Assembly (NCBI RefSeq): GCF_030936135.1
Contig: NC_082595.1
Coordinates: 23,945,930 to 24,009,929 of the forward strand
Reading direction: 5' to 3'
From: Gavia stellata
Taxonomy: Eukaryota; Chordata; Aves; Gaviiformes; Gaviidae
Length of the DNA stretch: 64,000 nt
Shown here one piece after another: positions 58,001 through 64,000 of this stretch; the stretch's first letter is position 1, and each line of letters opens with the position of its first letter. The notes beneath the pieces were generated by a model that saw only the letters and a program-made list of their open reading frames with translations, made no database searches and was not told the origin of the DNA. The translations under genes were made by a program, and so were the position numbers.

Positions 58001-60630
58001 AGCAAACACCCGCCCGGACGGCTGGGGAATCAAGCACACCCAGGAGTACAGGAGGGACAGGGCGGTGTGGCAGGAAGAGACGTGCAGTACTGGAGGAGAG
58101 CACAGGGGAGGCGTCTTTCCCCCAAGGACCTGGTGGCAATCCTTTGCTGCTTGAAGGCATAAACCCATCAGGATGTCATGAAACATCAAGAACTTTAACA
58201 GATCGTATTACAAGAACCAGATCCCGTAAAAGTGTCATGCATCAGAAACTGTCTGTTGAGGAAAATGAGTCATTCCTTTTCTCTCCTCCTCTCACAAAGC
58301 TGACAAAGAAATTTAAAGGTAGGTGCTTTGTGTTCATACACAAAATACGGCATATTCCTGTGTTGTAAAGTATGTAAAACAAACTGCAAGGATGGCTTTA
58401 AGTATTGTCAAGAATGTGACCATTTAAAATAAAAAATTTGGAAAGAGGGAATTCATCTTTTTTCTGAACTCTACATGACTGGCTGACTAGTGGTGGAAAC
58501 TGATCAGGAGGCTGATCTGAGTAGAGTGAAATGAAATTTAATTTGAATTTTTTTCATGGGCTTAATTTTTATCAATTTTGAAATTACACCTTAGTGTATT
58601 TCTAAATAGATGTTAATGGGGAAATAAAGGAGACATGCTTCCAAATCCTGTTCAGTTTTTAACTTAAAATGAGCTGCAACTTGTAACAAACTATACAGCT
58701 GTTTAATTATGTGATTGTTTTTCATGTGCATATACTTTGTTAGTGATGTCACTGCACATAGGGTTCTTTTTATTAGACTATGTGATTAAAAAAAATTTTT
58801 GAGATGTGTAGGGACTTTTGATGCCTCTTGAGCATAATACCTTTGATTATGTAAGTGCAGGTAAAATGAGTACACTGGCTTTATTTTGTTTCACAATTTA
58901 CTGTAAAAGAATGGATTCCAAGAGGCAGTTACTAGGGGAAAAATGGCTCCCTATTGAGCATTTATAAACCTGATTGGAACTTTTATTTCAGGAAGGTGTT
59001 GTGCTCTTGATTATCAGCTGTAAGTTAACGTCACTGTCCTTTATGTATAATGTATGTGCATGTTAACAAAAATTTGTCATTTTAGCTGGAAAAGCCGACC
59101 ATCCTGTGCAGCTTAAGGATTTAGACCCGGACTTGTCTTCTCAATTTGTTTTTTCACCCCCTCTTTTGAGGTCAAGGAGAAAAAATATATCTAGCATTTC
59201 CCGAATTGTGAAGGAACCAGTAAGTAAAAACTCTAGTTGTCTCATGTTCTTGATTTTTGCTCTGTACTGCTTTTTCAAATCATACTTTGCAATCCCTTGC
59301 CTTTTTCCTTGAAAGTGTATCTAAAAAGAGAACTTTAAATTAATCAACAAAAACATTTATTTTTTGTTCCTTCATGAAAACTAGGTAGAAAAATAAATTT
59401 ATAATCTGTGTAAGTGAAGAACTAATAAGTATTGCTTTGCCTTTAATGAAAGACACAGTGGCTTTCTTTAAACTTACTTGGTGTGTTATCTGTTAATTTC
59501 AGAATTTGAACTTAATAGGATGGTACAATAATTTGGGATGGAAGGGCTTTTTTTTTTTTTTCAGAGGTAAATTGTAATGCTTTTGGAAATAACTTTGTCA
59601 TTACTTTTTCATAAAAGAAACATTCATTTGTATTCTGTAGAAGTGTTAAGAACTGGTGCATGAGTAAAGTTTTTGTTGCTTTAATATAGACACTTCCAAC
59701 TAAAGAGGATGAGGATACCAAATCCATAGAGTCTGTGGGAAAGCAAAAAGTGAAGAGAGGTAGAACTGCAAAATCAAAAATGAAGAAAGCAAGCAAGTAT
59801 GAAATTCTTTTTGAACACTGATTGATATGCCTTTATTGCGGTAGTGATTCAGGTGTTATTCACTTAACTTCCTCTTTCTCACTTGGCTGTGCAGTTCTGC
59901 TCTGGCTTTACGAGCCTATCCAGCTTGCTGGTCTAATAGGCACCTTGTTCCCCACTTAACGGTTTAGTTTTGTAATGGAAACAGAAGAGGGAGGGGATAG
60001 AAAAGGGCAAGTGGATCTATTCTTTGCAATGATGGCGTGCTGTTATATTGTCTTACTCCACCTTATGAAACCACACTTTTCTGGTCTTTAGTTTCCCATA
60101 CAAGGCAGGGAGGGGTCAGACAGTGAGTAAAGAGAACTTGTTTCTGGACATATTTTGTGGTTCCTTCTGGAAAACTGTTTTGAGGACATTTGTTTCTGAA
60201 AAGCTGGGATGGAGGGCTCTAAAATTCATATGAATAGTGATTGAGAATGCTTGGGACAGTCTGGTAAGGAATGAAAGCAAAAGGAAGTTATTTGTATACC
60301 TTTTCTGCCTTGATTCTATCTACAAAGAAGCCTATAAGTAATTGTTTGGCACTGATTTTGTAATTACACGGGGTTTTTTTCCTCTACTAAATACTATTGG
60401 TAAAAAAAAATAATTTGATACTTCTCTTTCTTTTCAGAAGCACAAGAAAAGAAGGTTCTTGGTCACCTCCACCAGTCGAAATAAAATTCATCTCTCCTTT
60501 TGGAAGTCCAGTGGATGGAACAAAAAGCAAACAGAAAGAAACTGCAGACGCGGCAGAGAAGACTCTACGAAAGAACAAAAAAAGACTGTCTAATTTTCCA
60601 AAGCCTGTTGTGCGCCGGAAGATGCTGTAA
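19244..60630 (+). CDS. AHCTF1: AHCTF1 (ELYS nucleoporin), complete, 35 coding exons
   Basis: ELYS binds AT-rich DNA and nucleosomes at mitotic exit, recruits the NUP107-NUP160 Y complex to start pore assembly, and also sits at kinetochores and pores (known for the family). The joined exons give 6837 nt including the stop, or 2278 residues, close to the mammalian length of about 2266. Residues 1-498 match the N-terminal beta-propeller, about 500-980 the helical ELYS region, and about 1030-2278 a low-complexity tail with PP1-docking, T-P-R-R and basic patches. The C-terminus is RRKML, as in mammals (from memory). Every junction keeps phase, all introns are GT-AG, and no disabling mutation was found. 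Introns 9, 13 and 24 are only 86-87 nt. The start was chosen because MRDL at 19244 matches the vertebrate N-terminus and has A at -3. Confidence 0.96.
20592..20845 (+). CDS. AHCTF1: AHCTF1 exon 3
   Basis: Residues 41-125 of the propeller, including [20 protein letters not shown] and [18 protein letters not shown], nearly identical to the mammalian protein as remembered. Acceptor CTTACAG, donor GTACGT, ends on a codon boundary. Confidence 0.95.
22846..23264 (+). mobile_element. CR1 LINE, 5'-truncated
   Basis: A sense-strand copy of the youngest lineage: [21 protein letters not shown] through [15 protein letters not shown] to the stop and tail ATGGTTCTGTGATTCTGTG. It follows a T-rich tract and starts at the same consensus point (TCTGGAG...) as the 30.8-kb copy. 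It lies in intron 3. Confidence 0.93.
23973..23996 (+). repeat. G-run with quadruplex potential
   Basis: Four G-tracts of 6, 6, 4 and 5 separated by single T residues on the sense strand of intron 3. Confidence 0.7.
24852..25032 (+). CDS. AHCTF1: AHCTF1 exon 4
   Basis: Residues 126-186 of the propeller, including [20 protein letters not shown] and [20 protein letters not shown]. Acceptor CCTGCAG, donor GTAAGC. A GTAAGT string at the exon's own first bases is coding (V-S), fixed by phase. Confidence 0.94.
25822..26029 (+). CDS. AHCTF1: AHCTF1 exon 5
   Basis: Residues 186-255, including [11 protein letters not shown] and [20 protein letters not shown], a propeller blade with a WD-like Trp. 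Acceptor GTGTAG, donor GTAAGT. Confidence 0.95.
26268..26759 (+). other. 163-codon open frame inside intron 5, unknown
   Basis: An uninterrupted frame from ATG to stop about 240 bp after exon 5. The predicted product is hydrophobic in the middle and charged at the end. I recognise no domain or family. Such a length is unusual but possible by chance in this intron. There is no flanking poly(A), target-site duplication or tail to mark a retrocopy. Most likely non-coding. Confidence 0.15.
27327..27443 (+). CDS. AHCTF1: AHCTF1 exon 6
   Basis: Residues 255-294, including [20 protein letters not shown] and WAVQSTQE. Acceptor CTGTAG, preceded by a long T-rich tract; donor GTGAAG. Confidence 0.95.
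27801..28040 (+). repeat. Unclassified dispersed repeat, copy B
   Basis: Collinear word matches with 14857-15190 (see that entry). It ends next to the TC microsatellite in intron 6. Confidence 0.45.
28044..28091 (+). repeat. (TC)24 microsatellite
   Basis: A 48-bp uninterrupted TC run in intron 6, about 370 bp before exon 7. Being perfect, it is probably length-polymorphic. Confidence 0.95.
28461..28545 (+). CDS. AHCTF1: AHCTF1 exon 7
   Basis: Residues 294-322, [20 protein letters not shown] and onward to QVMYE. Acceptor TTTTTCAG, donor GTAAGA, ends on a codon boundary. Confidence 0.94.
28546..33248 (+). other. AHCTF1: AHCTF1 intron 7
   Basis: A 4.7-kb intron with a CR1 copy at 30759-31182. 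The rest looks single-copy, with T-rich and TTTG-rich low-complexity stretches near 32290-32360. No RNA gene was recognised. Confidence 0.9.
30759..31182 (+). mobile_element. CR1 LINE, 5'-truncated
   Basis: A sense-strand copy of the same lineage as that at 22.8 kb. It reads [20 protein letters not shown], then [34 protein letters not shown], and the tail CAAGTCTGTGATTCTGTGA. It lies in intron 7. Confidence 0.93.
33249..33399 (+). CDS. AHCTF1: AHCTF1 exon 8
   Basis: Residues 323-373, [20 protein letters not shown] through the [13 protein letters not shown] block. Acceptor TTCCCCAG, donor GTTTGT. Confidence 0.95.
34474..34606 (+). CDS. AHCTF1: AHCTF1 exon 9
   Basis: Residues 373-417, including [20 protein letters not shown] and [16 protein letters not shown]. 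Acceptor TTTTGCAG, donor GTAGAT. The next intron is only 87 nt. Confidence 0.95.
34694..34875 (+). CDS. AHCTF1: AHCTF1 exon 10
   Basis: Residues 417-478, with [20 protein letters not shown] and [13 protein letters not shown], very close to mammals. Acceptor CTTTAAG, donor GTAGGT. Confidence 0.95.
35351..35412 (+). CDS. AHCTF1: AHCTF1 exon 11
   Basis: A short 62-nt exon, residues 478-498 ([20 protein letters not shown]), closing the propeller. Acceptor TTCTGCAG, donor GTGATC. Confidence 0.92.
36351..36479 (+). CDS. AHCTF1: AHCTF1 exon 12
   Basis: Residues 499-541, [20 protein letters not shown] then [20 protein letters not shown]. Start of the helical region. Acceptor TTTCAG, donor GTGAGC, both on codon boundaries. 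Confidence 0.94.
36480..38510 (+). other. AHCTF1: AHCTF1 intron 12
   Basis: A 2.0-kb intron. From about 36890 to 37360 it is unusually C-rich on the sense strand relative to its neighbours, suggesting an old inserted repeat. I could not identify the family or its ends. Confidence 0.6.
38511..38601 (+). CDS. AHCTF1: AHCTF1 exon 13
   Basis: Residues 542-572, [20 protein letters not shown] then [10 protein letters not shown]. Acceptor ACATTTAG, donor GTAATA, followed by an 87-nt intron. Confidence 0.94.
38689..38778 (+). CDS. AHCTF1: AHCTF1 exon 14
   Basis: Residues 572-602, [20 protein letters not shown] then YTKEELDQI. Acceptor TTTAAAG, donor GTGAGT. Confidence 0.94.
38941..39081 (+). CDS. 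AHCTF1: AHCTF1 exon 15
   Basis: Residues 602-649, [20 protein letters not shown] and onward. Acceptor TTGAAAAG is purine-rich but fixed by phase and homology; donor GTTTGT. Confidence 0.93.
39863..39967 (+). CDS. AHCTF1: AHCTF1 exon 16
   Basis: Residues 649-684, [20 protein letters not shown] then [14 protein letters not shown]. Acceptor TTTTTTCAG, donor GTAAGC. Confidence 0.94.
40724..40817 (+). CDS. AHCTF1: AHCTF1 exon 17
   Basis: Residues 684-715, [20 protein letters not shown] then [10 protein letters not shown]. Acceptor CCTGTAG, donor GTAAGA. Confidence 0.94.
41979..42102 (+). CDS. AHCTF1: AHCTF1 exon 18
   Basis: Residues 715-756, [20 protein letters not shown] then [20 protein letters not shown]. 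This begins the most conserved helical (ELYS-family) block. Acceptor GTTCCAG, donor GTGAGT. Confidence 0.95.
42159..42193 (+). repeat. C-tract (i-motif / antisense G4) in short intron 18
   Basis: Runs of 5, 6, 6 and 14 C separated by single A residues, preceded by CAACAACAAC. They occupy about a fifth of a 169-nt intron (42103-42271). Confidence 0.85.
42272..42328 (+). CDS. AHCTF1: AHCTF1 exon 19 (followed by a U12-type intron)
   Basis: A 57-nt exon, residues 757-775, [19 protein letters not shown]. Acceptor TTTCATTTCAG. The donor is GTATCCTTT, the minor-spliceosome consensus. Both exon ends fall on codon boundaries. Confidence 0.93.
42329..43269 (+). other. AHCTF1: AHCTF1 intron 19, U12-type
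   Basis: The 5' splice site GTATCCTTT equals the U12 GT-AG consensus. CCTTAAT at 43246-43252 fits the U12 branch site (TCCTTAAC-like), with its adenosine 18-19 nt before the acceptor end at 43269. There is no polypyrimidine tract before the acceptor (GATACGTGATACCAG). Splicing at these ends is required by the protein ([12 protein letters not shown]). Confidence 0.88.
43270..43416 (+). CDS. AHCTF1: AHCTF1 exon 20
   Basis: Residues 776-824, [20 protein letters not shown] and [16 protein letters not shown]. Acceptor ATACCAG (U12-type intron), donor GTAAGT. Confidence 0.95.
44174..44361 (+). CDS. AHCTF1: AHCTF1 exon 21
   Basis: Residues 825-887, [20 protein letters not shown], then [20 protein letters not shown] and [10 protein letters not shown]. 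Acceptor TTCTACAG, donor GTAACG. Confidence 0.95.
44534..44678 (+). CDS. AHCTF1: AHCTF1 exon 22
   Basis: Residues 887-935, [20 protein letters not shown] and [18 protein letters not shown]. Acceptor AATTGCAG, donor GTAAGT, followed by a 95-nt intron. Confidence 0.95.
44774..44905 (+). CDS. AHCTF1: AHCTF1 exon 23
   Basis: Residues 936-979, [20 protein letters not shown] then [20 protein letters not shown]. End of the helical region. Acceptor CTCATAG, donor GTAAGC. Confidence 0.95.
45235..45382 (+). CDS. AHCTF1: AHCTF1 exon 24
   Basis: Residues 980-1029, [20 protein letters not shown] then [21 protein letters not shown] conserved basic stretch linking the folded part to the tail. Acceptor CATCAG, donor GTAATT. 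The next intron is 86 nt with a run of seven G. Confidence 0.95.
45469..45619 (+). CDS. AHCTF1: AHCTF1 exon 25
   Basis: Residues 1029-1079, [20 protein letters not shown] and [20 protein letters not shown]. Acceptor TTTACAG, donor GTAAGC. Confidence 0.93.
46015..46056 (+). repeat. 42-bp source copy of a nearby duplication
   Basis: Intron 25 sequence repeated at 46601-46642 with 40 of 42 bases identical. The spacing is 586 bp and the orientation is the same. Confidence 0.9.
46126..46233 (+). CDS. AHCTF1: AHCTF1 exon 26
   Basis: Residues 1079-1115, [20 protein letters not shown] then [15 protein letters not shown]. Less conserved tail. Acceptor ATTCTAG, donor GTATAG. Confidence 0.9.
46560..47880 (-). 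mobile_element. CR1 LINE, long antisense copy in intron 26
   Basis: The 3' tail is at the left (CATAGAATCATAGAGTGG). Reading left on the minus strand: RT start ([20 protein letters not shown]), [12 protein letters not shown], a frameshifted mid part, FADDTN (ADD intact), [37 protein letters not shown]. It is an older lineage than the 6-31 kb copies, with frameshifts throughout. Part of its 3' region is replaced by a 42-bp copy of intron 25. The left-hand 5' truncation point (about 47880) is approximate. Confidence 0.92.
46601..46642 (+). repeat. 42-bp templated copy inside the CR1 3' region
   Basis: Identical to 46015-46056 except for two transitions. It interrupts the expected CR1 sequence between GGAACCTTAA and ATCAGAATCCACCCTCTTTC. 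Confidence 0.9.
48005..48200 (+). CDS. AHCTF1: AHCTF1 exon 27
   Basis: Residues 1115-1180, [20 protein letters not shown] and [14 protein letters not shown]. Acceptor CTTAACAG. The donor AAG|GTTCGT is weak. The stronger-looking GTAACA downstream at about 48222 breaks the reading frame of the next exon, so 48200 is preferred. Confidence 0.88.
49017..49214 (+). CDS. AHCTF1: AHCTF1 exon 28 (PP1-docking region)
   Basis: Residues 1181-1246. It contains S1199-I-L-R (a SILK-type motif) and R1231-I-S-F (an RVxF-type motif), with several T/S-P sites between them. Acceptor TTCATAG, donor GTAAGC, both on codon boundaries. Confidence 0.93.
49215..51088 (+). other. AHCTF1: AHCTF1 intron 28
   Basis: A 1.9-kb intron containing the solo LTR. 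Its 3' end is T-rich then A-rich (T19, A7, G) immediately before exon 29. Confidence 0.9.
49864..50452 (-). mobile_element. Solo LTR of an avian endogenous retrovirus
   Basis: A 589-bp element with terminal TG...CA, flanked by GTAAA on the left and GTAAC on the right (a likely 5-bp target duplication with one change). The minus orientation is inferred from a TATATAAAG box reading leftward at about 50176-50184 and from remembered family structure. No retroviral gene is attached. It is the product of LTR-LTR recombination, inserted antisense in intron 28. Confidence 0.8.
51089..51518 (+). CDS. AHCTF1: AHCTF1 exon 29
   Basis: A 430-nt exon, residues 1247-1390, acidic and Ser-rich ([40 protein letters not shown]). 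It matches the mammalian LEKLDVSKGN/TTLEYQD region. Disordered. Acceptor AAAAAAAG, donor GTGTGT. Confidence 0.92.
51519..53392 (+). other. AHCTF1: AHCTF1 intron 29
   Basis: A 1.9-kb intron with no recognised transposon. It contains an imperfect 22-bp tandem duplication at 52346-52389 (GTAGCAGTGAGC...). Confidence 0.8.
53393..53495 (+). CDS. AHCTF1: AHCTF1 exon 30
   Basis: Residues 1390-1424, [20 protein letters not shown] then [13 protein letters not shown]. Weakly conserved tail. Placed by phase (enters with G, leaves with GG) and good sites TTTTGTAG and GTAAGT. Confidence 0.8.
54409..54524 (+). CDS. AHCTF1: AHCTF1 exon 31
   Basis: Residues 1424-1463, [20 protein letters not shown] and onward. 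Poorly conserved; supported by phase, an open frame and splice sites (CATGAAG, GTATGT). Confidence 0.75.
55158..55342 (+). CDS. AHCTF1: AHCTF1 exon 32
   Basis: Residues 1463-1524, [20 protein letters not shown] then [20 protein letters not shown]. Acidic tail. Acceptor CTTCCAG, donor GTAAGT. Confidence 0.85.
56488..58318 (+). CDS. AHCTF1: AHCTF1 exon 33 (large tail exon, T-P-R-R array)
   Basis: A 1831-nt exon, residues 1525-2135. In order: an acidic block ([16 protein letters not shown]), a conserved helix-like segment around P1656 ([20 protein letters not shown]), then (T/S)-P-R-R-type sites at residues 1730, 1765, 1800, 1835, 1900, 1937, 1973, 2009 and 2041, each followed by Arg/Lys-rich residues. 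The basic patches RGRKPKR (1803-1809) and KRGRRRKR (1938-1945) are AT-hook-like but lack the RGRP core. The exon ends with FLFSPPL. This is the expected DNA/nucleosome-binding, mitotically phosphorylated region. Acceptor ACTCTAG, donor GTAGGT. Confidence 0.95.
58428..58433 (+). terminator. Possible intronic poly(A) signal in intron 33
   Basis: AATAAA 110 nt after the exon 33 donor and 60 nt after the in-frame stop reached by read-through. Use is unproven. Confidence 0.25.
59086..59219 (+). CDS. AHCTF1: AHCTF1 exon 34
   Basis: Residues 2135-2179, [20 protein letters not shown] then RSRRKNISS. The DLSSQFV-SPP-LRSR segment is strongly conserved with mammals. Acceptor CATTTTAG, donor GTAAGT. Confidence 0.94.
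59690..59796 (+). CDS. AHCTF1: AHCTF1 exon 35
   Basis: Residues 2180-2215, [20 protein letters not shown] then [15 protein letters not shown], a lysine-rich patch. Acceptor AATATAG; donor AA|GTATGA fixed by phase. Confidence 0.92.
60438..60630 (+). CDS. AHCTF1: AHCTF1 exon 36 (stop codon)
   Basis: Residues 2215-2278 plus TAA. It carries [20 protein letters not shown] and ends KPVVRRKML, matching the mammalian C-terminus. Acceptor TTTTCAG. Confidence 0.96.
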
Positions 60631-60910
60631 CTGTTTTTTAAGTTTATAATGTACACCACTGTTTGTAAAGTCATCAAAATTGTGTGGATTAGTAAAAAGA
60701 AAAAAATCATCTAATTTGGAAGAGATAATTTATATAAATTATTGTAAAATTTCATAAACAAATGGTCTTCAATAAGTAACTCCATATGGAGTGTGATTTC
60801 CTCAGTCAGTGCAGTTTTCTATTTTATATTAAGACTTCATACGTTTATACAATATGTAAATACAGGTTATTTTAGGAATGTTAAATAAAAATGTATACTT
60901 CACAATATGC
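60631..60910 (+). other. AHCTF1: AHCTF1 3' UTR
   Basis: A short AT-rich UTR of about 280 nt ending after the AATAAA at 60884. Longer UTR forms cannot be excluded. Confidence 0.75.
60884..60889 (+). terminator. AHCTF1: AHCTF1 poly(A) signal
   Basis: AATAAA 254 nt after the stop codon, followed by a T/GT-containing stretch (CTTACTGTCTGATAGCTTTTTG). Confidence 0.75.
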
Positions 60911-63900
60911 TTACTGTCTGATAGCTTTTTGAGGGAATAGTGGGTTGAATGGCCTGTATCACTCAAATTTTAATGTTGGTCTGCAAGAGGTGCTGACCCT
61001 CAAAAGTGAGGCCAAAAGCTTTTTAAACTTTTTAAAAGTTTGCTTAGAACTCCTATAACAAGTAAACATTTAAAACATACTAGTTTAAATTATATAAATG
61101 ATGTTTGACCTTCTGGCATAAAAAATTGGGCTCACAATACAAACTGGTAATTCCTTACGTTCATGGTGAAGTTGTACTGTATTGAAGTCAGAATGTAAAC
61201 AACTGTATTTTAAGCTGTGCAATATTTTTTTGTATTTGTCTTAAATTTTGGTAAAGCTGCTCTTTAGACTAGATCACACCTCAGATATTTCAATATTTTC
61301 TACAATTTCTTGTCAGCAAAAAATTAACTGTATAGAGGATGTGATGGTTACAACAGCATATCAAAATTAAAGGGATATTACCCACATACTTTGAAATTTG
61401 AGCCAAAAAGACTTTCGTAAGGTTAATGGGAATGTTACTGTAATTGAAGTAATTATTGTCTGTAAACATATTTTGCAATATTTGAAGCCTGCATATCACA
61501 GCACTGAAAACCTGATGGTAAAGCTAACATAATAGTCTGAAAAAGGTACAAATATGTACAGAATTCTTAGCTACAAACCATATTTTTGAATAATTATTTC
61601 ATTAATAATCTTGGGTTATGGAGTAAATTTCCCTATAAAACTTCAATTTGTAAAAATGAATTCAAAAAACTACTCTTTTTTAAAAGCAGACATGGAAGTA
61701 CTATTTTGATGTCCAGTCTTTTAGACAATGGATTATTTTTATGTGAGTTAATTTATATATGGATGCAACTTTGAAGACTACAGAATGGTGGAACCTGACA
61801 TTAAACTTTTCAATTAGTAAGAACTACTACAGTTACTCTAAGAAATAATTTATTGGTTAACCTAATACCTTGTACATAATGGTTGAATGTATTAACAACA
61901 GACTAAGCCTGTAAAAGAAGTTTCTTCTGGGGCCATGATTTTTCTATCTCAGAACAGGTTATTCTAGAGGAGCAGTTGCATGCACTTGGATATTTTTCTC
62001 CTTGGGACTATTCATGACTGAATGAAAGCTTAAAAAAATGCCAGATGTTGACAGAGTGAAAGTGGCAGTTCAAGTGAGACCTTTCAGTCAGGTTAGTAAT
62101 TATTCACTCTGAATATTTTGTACTTGAACTATGATATAAATATGGTCAAAGAGGAAAGGGGGGCGAAATTCTAGCAAAAGTTTTTAAATTTAATTCACAT
62201 TGTACAGAAATGCAGTGAATAGCTCAGAAAAAGGGGTAAAAGGTCAAACTTTTAAATCTGGAAAAGAAAATGGATGTCAAATCTGAATAGATGTTTTATA
62301 TAGTGCACAAGAATATTTACAAAACACTCCGTTTCCTGATCAAGTAGAATTGATGGATGAAATGCTAGTGAAGATTTCTTAATAGGGTTTTAACACGTTT
62401 CTGTCACTTACACATACAGTATATTTTTTGGTATGAAAATCAATTAGAACAAATGAAAACACGATCTTAGCTAATTTTATTGATAATCTGTAGTAATTTT
62501 TAGCCTCTTTATAACCAGCTCAGCCGAATTATCTTCATTTGGCAGTGCTTTGGAGAAAAAGGAAAGCAATAGTAATAACAAGAAAACTGGCATGAGATTT
62601 AATAACTTCCTAAAGGTTTCTAATAGTCTAGTAATTTTTTACTTCACAGGAGTTTTAATCCAATTATATGTTAAAATGTTTTCCTCCATTTTTTTCTCAG
62701 TTACTTTGGTTCAGTGCATAGTTCTCGGGTGCTGACCAGTTTCCCCACGGAGCAGTTCAAAAAGAATAGGAGTGTAAGTATAATGCGTAATGAGGAAAGG
62801 GTTTTCAAAAAGATTCAAGAACAGGCACTGGGAATTTTTATTTAGAGCCTGAGAAAAGGAAAAGAATCCAGCTAACAGTGTCAAGATGGCAACTCAAGGG
62901 TGGGTTTATAATGAAGTAGAGAAAACAGATTTCACTTGAGTTATTTTTGTGTAGGCTTGCTTGCTTACAAGTATGTGAAGGATAGAATGGAAAAGATAAT
63001 TTCAACATGGGTGAGAGAGATCCAGTGCATGGGCAGTGCTTCTCAACAGTGAGGATGAACTGGGAAGGAGACTGCCTTTTAAAAGATTAAAATGGTTTGG
63101 GGGCGAGTGGCTGAGCAGGTTGGGAATCTTAATAAAGAACTGCAGGTGTTTGCATGTGTATATGAGAGGAAGATAGTATTCATGGTGCCAGAGAAGAGCA
63201 TGAGGGGCATGTGAAATAAAGAGGGGGTGATGGATTGTTGTGGTGGATGCATGCAGAAAGTTCCAGGGGCACACAGCAGCATTTCCCCTGTGAGCAAGGT
63301 GAGAATTTCTCAGGAGCTAGTCAGTACAGTTCATCACTAAACACAGCAATTCTGAAGTTTTTCTATAGGAAATTTAATTACTTGGGCGGTGTGTGTTTTT
63401 TCTCCCCCTAAAGAAAAGCTAGAATTTCTCAAGAGCATTTTGATGCATCTGCTTTGATCTAATGTCAGATGGATAAAAGCTGAAGCTAAATTGTACGTGT
63501 GTAACTTAGGGGCTGTAACCCCAGAGAAGATTCCACTGGAAGGTTCACTGCCTTGGCGTAGCAGACTCTCACATTTCAGAAATAATAAAAATAGGTGTGA
63601 TGGCAGATTTTATTTCCAGGAAACACATAGTATGAGATGTTATTGAAGGCAGAATGAATATTAATAAGATTAAGGGCTGTTAGATGGGAATTTGTCAAGA
63701 AAAATGTTTCCGAAGAAATGGTTCCTTGAGTTAACTCACAGAATTAACACAAATATTCATAAGACTTTCTCTCTTCAAATGTTCAGAAGCCAAGGCTGAT
63801 GAAAGTATTCATTCCAGGTTATAATATGAAGGAAAATGAAAGCAAATATGTTTTACTTTTGATAGCCATGTGGTGCTTAAAGCACTAACTGATTCATGTT

Positions 63901-64000
63901 GACTTAGTTTATTTGCCTTAATATTTGTTACATACCCAGTGTGCAAATAAGGACGCAGGTAACTAAGTAGTTTAATCCCCCGTCAGAAGTTCCTCTCATG
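60911..64000. other. 3' flank, AT-rich, no gene seen
   Basis: About 3.1 kb without a recognised CR1, LTR or coding exon. 61.0-62.7 kb is AT-rich and could be a 3' UTR on either strand. By remembered mammalian gene order a convergent SCCPDH would lie beyond, but no SCCPDH coding sequence is visible. Confidence 0.5.

Noticed and set aside
19244..60630. Possibility that this AHCTF1 copy is a pseudogene or W/Z gametolog relic
   Set aside because: All 35 coding exons join in phase with GT-AG sites, no stop and a conserved C-terminus, so it reads as a functional gene.
1..64000. CRISPR arrays, operons, tRNA, rRNA or bacterial promoters
   Set aside because: None seen. The DNA is vertebrate nuclear sequence with introns, LINEs and CpG islands.

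Overview
The window is vertebrate nuclear DNA from a bird. Nine CR1 LINE fragments of at least two lineages are present, most ending in the CR1-type 3' tail of short GATTCTGT-like repeats. There are also two avian-type endogenous-retrovirus LTR sequences and one long intron-rich gene. The species cannot be named from sequence alone. The LTR families resemble ones widespread in birds (judged from memory, no search run).

The window is dominated by one gene, AHCTF1, encoding ELYS (AT-hook-containing transcription factor 1, also MEL-28). ELYS is the nucleoporin that binds chromatin at the end of mitosis and seeds nuclear pore assembly by recruiting the NUP107-NUP160 Y complex. The gene runs left to right. 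A CpG-island promoter at about 11.6-12.8 kb carries ZNF143-type, ETS, E2F and TCTCGCGAGA motifs. A probable untranslated first exon ends at 12381, the start codon is at 19244, the stop at 60628-60630 and the poly(A) signal at 60884. I placed 35 coding exons (numbered 2-36) by splice sites, phase and similarity to the remembered vertebrate protein. They join with no frameshift or stop and give a 2278-residue protein. The layout is an N-terminal beta-propeller (exons 2-11), a helical middle (exons 12-23) and a long disordered, phosphosite-rich, basic C-terminal tail (exons 24-36).

Region by region: 0-0.7 kb is an internally deleted CR1. 1.2-1.7 kb is a second CpG island with no recognisable gene. 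1.7-11.5 kb is intergenic DNA with three more CR1 pieces and an ERV LTR built around a minisatellite of about 47 bp. 11.6-12.8 kb is the AHCTF1 promoter. 12.4-60.6 kb is the gene, with five CR1 copies and a solo LTR in its introns. 60.9-64 kb is AT-rich flank without a gene I can identify. In mammals SCCPDH lies convergent to AHCTF1 here (from memory), so this flank could hold or approach its 3' end, but no coding sequence is visible.

I found no novel multi-gene system. The best second-look items are: intron 19, which has the hallmarks of a U12-type (minor spliceosome) intron; a degenerate T-P-R-R array spaced about 35 residues apart in the ELYS tail, each full copy a CDK consensus beside a basic patch, without a canonical RGRP AT-hook core; a paired SILR + RISF PP1-docking signature; and a 42-bp stretch of AHCTF1 intron copied into the 3' end of a neighbouring CR1.
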